From Glycomyces artemisiae (GTDB taxonomy: Bacteria; Actinomycetota; Actinomycetes; Mycobacteriales; Micromonosporaceae), in the NCBI RefSeq assembly GCF_003002955.1, contig NZ_PVTJ01000007.1:248001-312000 (forward strand): a stretch of 64,000 nucleotides of DNA, given 5' to 3'. Position numbers and translations under genes: made by a program. Positions within the stretch are counted from its first letter, which is position 1. Every line of letters begins with the position of its first letter. Positions 58,807 to 64,000 of this stretch are shown here, in pieces. The notes under the pieces are model-generated. The model did no database searches. It saw only the letters and a list, made by a program, of their open reading frames with translations, and had not been told where the DNA came from.

Positions 58807-59751
58807 ATGACCTATCCCCCGCCCCCTGGCTACGGACAGCAGCCGCAGCAGCCGGGCTACCCGCCGCAGCAGCCGGGCGGGTACGCCCCCCAGCAGCCCG
58901 GCTACGGCCAGCCTTCGCAGCCGCAGCAGCCCGGTTACGGCCAGCAGCAGCCCGGCGGCTACCCGCCTCCTCCCGGAACGCCCGGGGGCCCCTACGGCGC
59001 TCCCCCGCCCATCCCGCCGTCGGGCGGCGGCGGCAACGGCGGCCTGGTGTGGAAGATCCTGGCCCCCATCGCGGTCGTCCTCATCATCGGCGTCGTGTTC
59101 GTCGTCCGCCTCATGTCGAACGACGGCGACGTCGGCAACACCCTCGACGACATGACCGACTCCGACACGTCGGCGTCCGTCGCCGAAGGCGACTGCCTCA
59201 TTGAGGACCTCAACTCGACCACCACGTCCACCGACACGGACCCGACCGCCGGCCTCACCGCCGAGTGCGAGGCCGCCGAGGCGTACTGGACCGTCAACAA
59301 GCTCGTCGACGACCCCGACCTGCGCGCCGACTCGCTCGGCGAGCTGGAGGACTACGCGGGCGTCGAGACCGAGTGCGGCGCCGTGGCGCTGCGCGGCGCG
59401 TTCGGCGAGGTCTGGCAGTCGTACTTCTACGTGTACGACTGGGACGGCGGCAAGGTCGACTACCTGCTGTGCCTGACCGCGATCGAGAAGGAGAACGCCG
59501 ACGGCGCGCTCCCGGTCACCCCGAACACCGGCGACTGCGCCGACGCCAACGGGCTCAAGATCGACTGCTCCGCCGCGGGCGCGCTCTACATCGTCGAGGA
59601 GACCGAGACCTACGACCCGCCGGTCGACGAGGCCTCGTGGGACTACACCACCGCGGTCGGCGGGTGCCCCAACTCGGGCTACTACGCCACGTCCCTGATC
59701 GGCGGCGACGGACTCGTCTGGGGCGCCTACTGCTCCAGTGACAACGTCTAG
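58807..59751 (+). CDS. Proline-rich single-pass membrane protein, LppU/SCO3897-like, two Cys modules
   Basis: 314 aa. Residues 1-78 are Pro/Gln/Gly/Tyr repeats (QQPGYGQ type), 80-105 a membrane helix, then an extracytoplasmic region of two similar units. Each runs G-D-C, Cys, Cys, then a C-terminal Cys (GDCLIED to YLLCL, and TGDCADA to GAYC) with AEAYW/AGALY aromatic motifs. This resembles LppU/SCO3897-family proteins, whose function is unknown. ATG at 58807 has AAGGAGT. Followed by a one-unit paralogue. Confidence 0.8.
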   Translation: MTYPPPPGYGQQPQQPGYPPQQPGGYAPQQPGYGQPSQPQQPGYGQQQPGGYPPPPGTPGGPYGAPPPIPPSGGGGNGGLVWKILAPIAVVLIIGVVFVVRLMSNDGDVGNTLDDMTDSDTSASVAEGDCLIEDLNSTTTSTDTDPTAGLTAECEAAEAYWTVNKLVDDPDLRADSLGELEDYAGVETECGAVALRGAFGEVWQSYFYVYDWDGGKVDYLLCLTAIEKENADGALPVTPNTGDCADANGLKIDCSAAGALYIVEETETYDPPVDEASWDYTTAVGGCPNSGYYATSLIGGDGLVWGAYCSSDNV

Positions 59752-59765
59752 CGCCGCAACGACAT

Positions 59766-59800
59766 CGAGGGCCGTCCCCGCACTGCGGGGGCGGCCCTCG
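59766..59800. terminator. Terminator between the two LppU-like genes
   Basis: Near-perfect 16-bp stem (CGAGGGCCG, T/G, CCCCGC and complement) with a short ACT loop, 15 nt past the stop. Confidence 0.75.
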
Positions 59801-59886
59801 CCCTCTCACCAGCAGGGCCCGTTCGCCCGACCCGCCTATGATGGAGGGGAACCGCCCCGAGCACGGCCACCCGACGGAGAGCCGCC

Positions 59887-60723
59887 ATGACCTACCCGCC
59901 CCCGAACCCCTACGACCCCTCGCAGCAGCAGCCGGGCTTCGGCCAGCCGTCCGCGCCCCAGTTCGGCCAGCCCTCCGCGCCGCAGCACTACACGACCGAC
60001 GCCGACCCGTACTCTCGCCCCGACGTGTACGGCCCCGGCACCGGCTACGGCAGCCCGCCGCTCAACGTGCAGCCCGGCAGCGCCCCGCCCGGCCAGCCGT
60101 ACTCCCCCGGCGCCCCCGGCTACGCGCCCGGCCAGCCCGCCGGGTTCCAGCCGCCCCCGCCGCCCGGCCCGCCCGGCGGCGCGTTCGTCCCCGGCCAGGC
60201 CGCGCCCCCGCCGCCGCGGACCGGCGGCAACACCAAGCTCATCGTCACCCTCGTCGCCGTGGTCCTCGCCGTCGCCGTCGGCGGCACCGTCCTGGCCCTG
60301 AGCCTCGGCGGCGACGAAGGCGACCCCGTCGCCGACGAGTCCACCAGCCAGGCGGCCGAGGAGGAGACCACCGGCGCGGGCGTCGAGGAGAGCTCCGAGG
60401 AGCCCACCGAGACCGAGACCAGCGCGGGCGAGTCCGAGTACCGGGTGCCCGCCGAAGGCGAATGCATCGAGAACGTCACCACCGGCTTCTACGTCGTCGA
60501 CTGCGAGGCCGAGACCGCCTACTGGTACGTCGTGCACATCGTGCAGAACCCCGCCGACGCCGACCCGAGCGACCCGACCCACGCCGTGGCCGCCGCCGAC
60601 GCGTGCGAGGGCTACGAGTGGACCCAGTACTACTACACCGACACCGCGATCGCCGCGAGCCGCGACTGGGACCCCGACATCGACTCGATCACCGCGCTCT
60701 ACTGCGTCCGCGAGGTCGAGTAG
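59887..60723 (+). CDS. Proline-rich single-pass membrane protein, LppU/SCO3897-like, one Cys module
   Basis: 278 aa. Pro/Gly/Gln-rich cytoplasmic tail (residues 1-~110, FGQPSAPQ repeats), membrane helix (about 115-138), acidic Glu/Thr/Ser linker, then one four-Cys unit: EGECIEN, VVDCEAETAYW, ADACEGY, ALYCVREVE. Paralogue of the preceding gene but separately terminated. Probably an envelope protein exposed outside the membrane; role unknown. Confidence 0.8.
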   Translation: MTYPPPNPYDPSQQQPGFGQPSAPQFGQPSAPQHYTTDADPYSRPDVYGPGTGYGSPPLNVQPGSAPPGQPYSPGAPGYAPGQPAGFQPPPPPGPPGGAFVPGQAAPPPPRTGGNTKLIVTLVAVVLAVAVGGTVLALSLGGDEGDPVADESTSQAAEEETTGAGVEESSEEPTETETSAGESEYRVPAEGECIENVTTGFYVVDCEAETAYWYVVHIVQNPADADPSDPTHAVAAADACEGYEWTQYYYTDTAIAASRDWDPDIDSITALYCVREVE

Positions 60724-60802
60724 CAGCGCCGAGCACCGCAGCCGAGTGGCCTACGGCCCCAACGAAGGAGCCGACCTGCGCGGGCGGCGCTAGGATCGGG
60801 CC

Positions 60803-61750
60803 ATGACCCTGACCCTGGACGACGTCGACCGCTTCGAGGCCGCCAGGCCGCGCCTGGCGGCCATCGCCTACCGCATGCTCGGCTCCGCCGCGGAGGCCGA
60901 GGACGCCGTCCAGGAGGCGTTCCTGCGCTGGCAGAGCGCCGACGTGGAGCGGATCGAGGTCCCCGAGGCGTGGCTGACGAAGGTCCTCACGAACCTGTGC
61001 CTGAACCAGCTCACCTCGGCGCGGGCGCGGCGCGAGACCTACGTCGGCGAATGGCTGCCCGAGCCCGTCCTCGGCGGCGACCCGATGCTCGGCCCGGCCG
61101 ACACCGCCGAGCAGCGCGAGTCGGTGTCGTACGCGGTCCTGACGCTCATGGAGCGCCTGTCCCCCAACGAGCGCGCCGTCTACGTGCTTCGCGAGGCGTT
61201 CGATTACCCGCACAAGGAGATCGCCGAGATCCTCGACATCACCGAGGCGGGCAGCCAGCAGATCTTCCACCGCGCCAAGAAGCACGTCGCCGACGGGCGC
61301 GCCCGCGTCGAGATCGACCAGGCCGCCGCCCGCAGGATCGTCGAGGAGTTCCTCGCGGCGGCCACCGGCGGCTCGGTGGCGCCGCTGCTGGAGCTGCTCA
61401 CCGACGACTCGATCGCGATCGGCGACGGCGGCGGGAAGGTCCCGGCCCGCGCGAAGGCGTTCGAAGGCGCGACCGCGGTCGCGAAGTTCCTGTGGGGCAT
61501 GTTCCGGCCCGCCGCGGCCAAGCGCGACATGATCGGCGGCGCCGCCGACCTGTACGCGTGGCCCGTCAACGGCGAGCCGGGACTCGTCGCGGTCGTCGGC
61601 GGCCAGGTCGTCGGCATCATGGCGGTCGAGATCGCGGAGGGCGGCGTCGCCGCGTGCCGCACCCAGGTCAACCCCGACAAGCTCGAACGCGCGACAGCCC
61701 TGTGGGCCACGCTCGACCACGGGGAACCCCTGGTGGAGCAGGCGTTCTGA
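60803..61750 (+). CDS. ECF sigma factor, ECF41/SigJ type with SnoaL-like C-terminal domain
   Basis: 315 aa. Region 2 (LAAIAYRMLGSAAEAEDAVQEAFLRW) and region 4 (LSPNERAVYVLREAFDYPHKEIAEILD) are intact. The C-terminal ~130 residues form a SnoaL_2-like domain with the DGGGK motif characteristic of ECF41 sigma factors, where it modulates activity in place of a separate anti-sigma. TAGGAT lies 6 nt before the ATG (leaderless). The oxidoreductase genes downstream are the typical ECF41 target type. Confidence 0.92.
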   Translation: MTLTLDDVDRFEAARPRLAAIAYRMLGSAAEAEDAVQEAFLRWQSADVERIEVPEAWLTKVLTNLCLNQLTSARARRETYVGEWLPEPVLGGDPMLGPADTAEQRESVSYAVLTLMERLSPNERAVYVLREAFDYPHKEIAEILDITEAGSQQIFHRAKKHVADGRARVEIDQAAARRIVEEFLAAATGGSVAPLLELLTDDSIAIGDGGGKVPARAKAFEGATAVAKFLWGMFRPAAAKRDMIGGAADLYAWPVNGEPGLVAVVGGQVVGIMAVEIAEGGVAACRTQVNPDKLERATALWATLDHGEPLVEQAF

Positions 61751-61774
61751 CGCCTCCTGACGCCATGTGACGTG
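61748..61774 (+). promoter_or_regulatory. Three TGACG repeats at 10-bp spacing
   Basis: TGACGCC (61748), TGACGCC (61758), TGACGTG (61768): same strand, exactly one helical turn apart, in the gap between the sigma gene (the first overlaps its stop) and the oxidoreductase. A candidate activator or sigma recognition array. Confidence 0.45.
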
Positions 61775-61852
61775 CTTCACTGCTTATTCCTGTCAGCTTT
61801 CGCTGGCCTGCCCGGTTCAGGTCGCGAACACGAAGCAGACAGGAGCAAGCCC

Positions 61853-63049
61853 ATGCAGCACCGCATCATCGTCCTCGGCGCCGGCTACACCGGCGCATTC
61901 GCCGCCGGCCGCCTCGCGCGGCGGCTGCACCCCGGGGACGTGCAGATCACCCTCGTCAACGCCGAGGCCGACTTCGTCGAGCGCGTCCGGATGCACCAGG
62001 TCGCCGCCGGACAGGACCTCAAGCCCCGGCCCTTCGCCGAGATGTTCGCGGGCACCGGCGTCGAACTCAAGCTCGCGAAGGTCACCGCCGTCGACGCCGA
62101 CGCGAAGACCGTCGCGGTCACCGGCGCCGACGGCGCCGAGACCCTCGCCTACGACACCCTCGTGTACGCCCTCGGCAGCGGCTGGACCGACCACGGCGTC
62201 CCCGGCGCCGCCGAGCACGCCCACCAGATCGCCAGCCGCCCCGGCGCCTTGAAGCTGCGGGAGCACCTGGCCCGCCTCGACGCCGGCCAGACGGTGACCG
62301 TCGTCGGCGGCGGCCTCACCGGGGTCGAAGCGGCCACCGAGTTCGCCGAGGCCCGGCCCGACCTCAAGGTCGCGCTCGTCGCCCGCGGCGGCCTCGGCGA
62401 CTGGGTCTCGCCGAAGGCCCAGGCCCACATGCGGAAGGTCTTCGCGAAGCTCGGCATCGAGGTCCACGAGCACGCCGACGTCGCCGAGGTCCGCGCCGAC
62501 GCGGTCGTCACCGCAGACGGCACCGAGATCGCCAGCGCGGCGACGGTGTGGACCGCCGGCTTCGCCGTCCACCCGATCGCGGCCGCCACCGCGATCGAGA
62601 CCACCGACCGGGGCCAGATCGTGGTCGACCGCGACATGGCCTCGGTCTCGCACCCCGATGTGTTCGCCGTGGGCGACGCGGGCTACGCGATCGGCGACGC
62701 CGGTGTGCCCCTGCGCATGTCGTGCGCCTCGGGCATCCCGATGGCCCAGGTCGCGGCCGACGCGATCACCGCCCGCCTCACCGGCGCGAAGGCCGGGAAG
62801 GTCCCGCTGGGGTACTTCAACCAGTGCATCAGCCTGGGCCGCACCGAGGGGCTGATCCAGTACGTGACCGCCGACGACCAGGCGCGATCGGTGTCGCTGC
62901 GCGGTCGGTTCGCCGCCCGGTACAAGGAGCTCATCTGCAAGGGCGCCGCCTGGGGCGTCGCCAACCCGACCTACGGCATGCCGGTCCGGCGCCGCCGCAC
63001 CGCGCGGGCCGCCGAGCGTACCGGCACCGCCGTCAAGGCCCTGGCCTGA
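61853..63049 (+). CDS. NDH-2-like FAD-dependent oxidoreductase
   Basis: 398 aa. Two dinucleotide-binding folds: FAD at IIVLGAGYTGAFAAGRLA and NAD(P)H at VTVVGGGLTGVEAATEFAE. FAD-contacting VFAVGDAGYAIG lies near residue 275. Resembles type II NADH dehydrogenase/AIF-like flavoproteins; the C-terminus lacks an obvious membrane helix but is basic. Reduces quinone or another acceptor. ATG at 61853 follows an AGGAGC site. Probably in the ECF41 regulon. Confidence 0.88.
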   Translation: MQHRIIVLGAGYTGAFAAGRLARRLHPGDVQITLVNAEADFVERVRMHQVAAGQDLKPRPFAEMFAGTGVELKLAKVTAVDADAKTVAVTGADGAETLAYDTLVYALGSGWTDHGVPGAAEHAHQIASRPGALKLREHLARLDAGQTVTVVGGGLTGVEAATEFAEARPDLKVALVARGGLGDWVSPKAQAHMRKVFAKLGIEVHEHADVAEVRADAVVTADGTEIASAATVWTAGFAVHPIAAATAIETTDRGQIVVDRDMASVSHPDVFAVGDAGYAIGDAGVPLRMSCASGIPMAQVAADAITARLTGAKAGKVPLGYFNQCISLGRTEGLIQYVTADDQARSVSLRGRFAARYKELICKGAAWGVANPTYGMPVRRRRTARAAERTGTAVKALA

Positions 63050-63142
63050 CCCCCCCTCCCCCGGGCCGGGCGGCCCGCGCCGCCCGGCCCACTCCCCCGC
63101 TTTCTCGCATCACTAACGCACACAATGCAAAGGAACACTGCC

Positions 63143-63985
63143 ATGAGCAAGGTCTGGTTCATCACCGGTTCGTCCCGCGGCCTCGGCCGGGAGTTCACCG
63201 AAGCGGCCCTGGGTCGCGGCGACAAGGTCGCCGCCACCGCGCGGAGCACCGAGTCCTTCGGCGAGCTGGCCGAGAAGTACGGCGACGCGATCCTGCCGCT
63301 CGCCATGGACGTCACCGACAAGGCCGCCGTCGCCGCGGCCGTCGAAGCGGCCGTCGGGCACTTCGGCCGGATCGACGTCGTGGTCAACAACGCCGGGTAC
63401 GCGCAGGTCGGCGCCGTCGAGGAGCTGTCCGGGGCGGAGCTTCGCGACGAGATGGAGACCAACTTCTACGGCGCCGTCTGGGTGATCCAGGCCGTGCTCC
63501 CCCAGCTCCGCGCGCAGGGGTCGGGCCACATCGTGCAGCTGTCGTCGGCCGCGGGCCTCATCGCGATGCCGCTCGGCGGCGCGTACCACGCGTCGAAGTG
63601 GGCTCTCGAAGGGCTGAACGAGGCCCTCGCGGGCGAGGTCGCCGCGTTCGGGATCAAGGTGACGATCGTCGAACCCGGCGGCTTCGCCACCAGGCAGGGC
63701 AAGAACCCCGACCCGCTCGACAACGGCCACATGGCCGCCGCGCACCCCGCGTACGTGCCGCTGCGCGAGAAGCTCGCCCAGGCGGTCAAGGGCCAGCCCG
63801 CGGGCGACCCGGCCGCCTCGGCGCGGGCGATGCTCAAGCTCGTCGACCTCGAACAGCCGCCGCTGCGCGTCCTGTGGGGCCTCGGCTTCCACCCGATGCT
63901 CAAGCAGGCGTATGCGGCGCGGCTCCAGAACTGGGAGGACTGGAAGGACCTCTCACTGGAGGCCCAGGGCGAGCTGAGCGCTTAA
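63143..63985 (+). CDS. Short-chain dehydrogenase/reductase
   Basis: 280 aa, classical SDR: cofactor loop ITGSSRGLG, DVTD near residue 60, NNAG, catalytic Ser in VQLSSAAG and Tyr/Lys in YHASKWALEG. The Arg after TGSS-R suggests NADPH preference. ATG at 63143 is preferred over 63125 because AAGGAAC lies between them. Third gene of the sigma/oxidoreductase cluster; substrate unknown. Confidence 0.9.
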   Translation: MSKVWFITGSSRGLGREFTEAALGRGDKVAATARSTESFGELAEKYGDAILPLAMDVTDKAAVAAAVEAAVGHFGRIDVVVNNAGYAQVGAVEELSGAELRDEMETNFYGAVWVIQAVLPQLRAQGSGHIVQLSSAAGLIAMPLGGAYHASKWALEGLNEALAGEVAAFGIKVTIVEPGGFATRQGKNPDPLDNGHMAAAHPAYVPLREKLAQAVKGQPAGDPAASARAMLKLVDLEQPPLRVLWGLGFHPMLKQAYAARLQNWEDWKDLSLEAQGELSA

Positions 63986-64000
63986 GGGAAACAGAAAGAG

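Overview
The window is very GC-rich (roughly 70% or more by eye), has densely packed genes, third-position G/C codons, frequent GTG/TTG starts and many apparently leaderless promoters. It also carries actinobacterial family members: LppU/SCO3897-type proteins, an ECF41 sigma factor, CsbD with sigma-B-like promoters and a YkoE-type thiamine transporter. I read it as chromosomal DNA of a soil or plant-associated actinomycete (Streptomyces/Glycomyces-like). The genus cannot be fixed from sequence alone. I saw no rRNA, tRNA, CRISPR array, phage module or insertion sequence.

Layout. 1-2.5 kb: a truncated pentapeptide-repeat membrane protein, then an APH-type kinase and an inositol monophosphatase in one pair. 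2.6-15.7 kb (minus strand): a seven-gene polysaccharide-utilisation operon. It encodes a large multidomain six-hairpin-type glycosidase, a GH43, a GH127-type enzyme with a LamG domain inserted in its catalytic domain, an ABC sugar importer (lipoprotein plus two permeases, no ATPase) and a cytoplasmic GH127. All joins from GH43 down are 4-nt stop/start overlaps except one 10-nt gap. A LacI-family regulator is divergent at 16 kb, with palindromes on a near-consensus promoter. 17-25.5 kb: LtrA-like protein, a secreted phosphodiester-glycosidase/metallophosphoesterase fusion, a 3-methyladenine glycosylase whose frame has no stop where expected, GNAT, methyltransferase, a secreted intradiol dioxygenase and a VOC protein. 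25.5-31 kb: TetR, a heterodimeric ABC exporter, an AT-rich palindromic island and an MBL-fold hydrolase. 31-34 kb: a TPP-riboswitch-controlled ECF transporter.

34-50 kb: MGMT-like protein, DUF1349 protein, a RecQ helicase with a C-terminal phosphoribosyltransferase-like domain, tandem SGNH hydrolases, a DUF4287/SRPBCC protein, an EamA exporter, a GH2 beta-galactosidase followed by its likely LacI regulator, CsbD, GNAT, a sulfotransferase and an OafA-type acyltransferase with an SGNH domain. 50-58.5 kb: core metabolism (tesB, pyk, gltD, gltB). 58.8-64 kb: two tandem LppU-like proline-rich membrane proteins, then an ECF41 sigma factor followed by an NDH-2-like flavoprotein and an SDR, a typical ECF41 neighbourhood.

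The most distinctive material is the arabinofuranoside-type glycan operon, with its shared discoidin-like module and its two-palindrome promoter. Next are the 37-bp-spaced palindromic repeats at 30.2 kb, the stop-less tag gene, the RecQ-PRTase fusion and the four-cysteine modules of the LppU-like pair.
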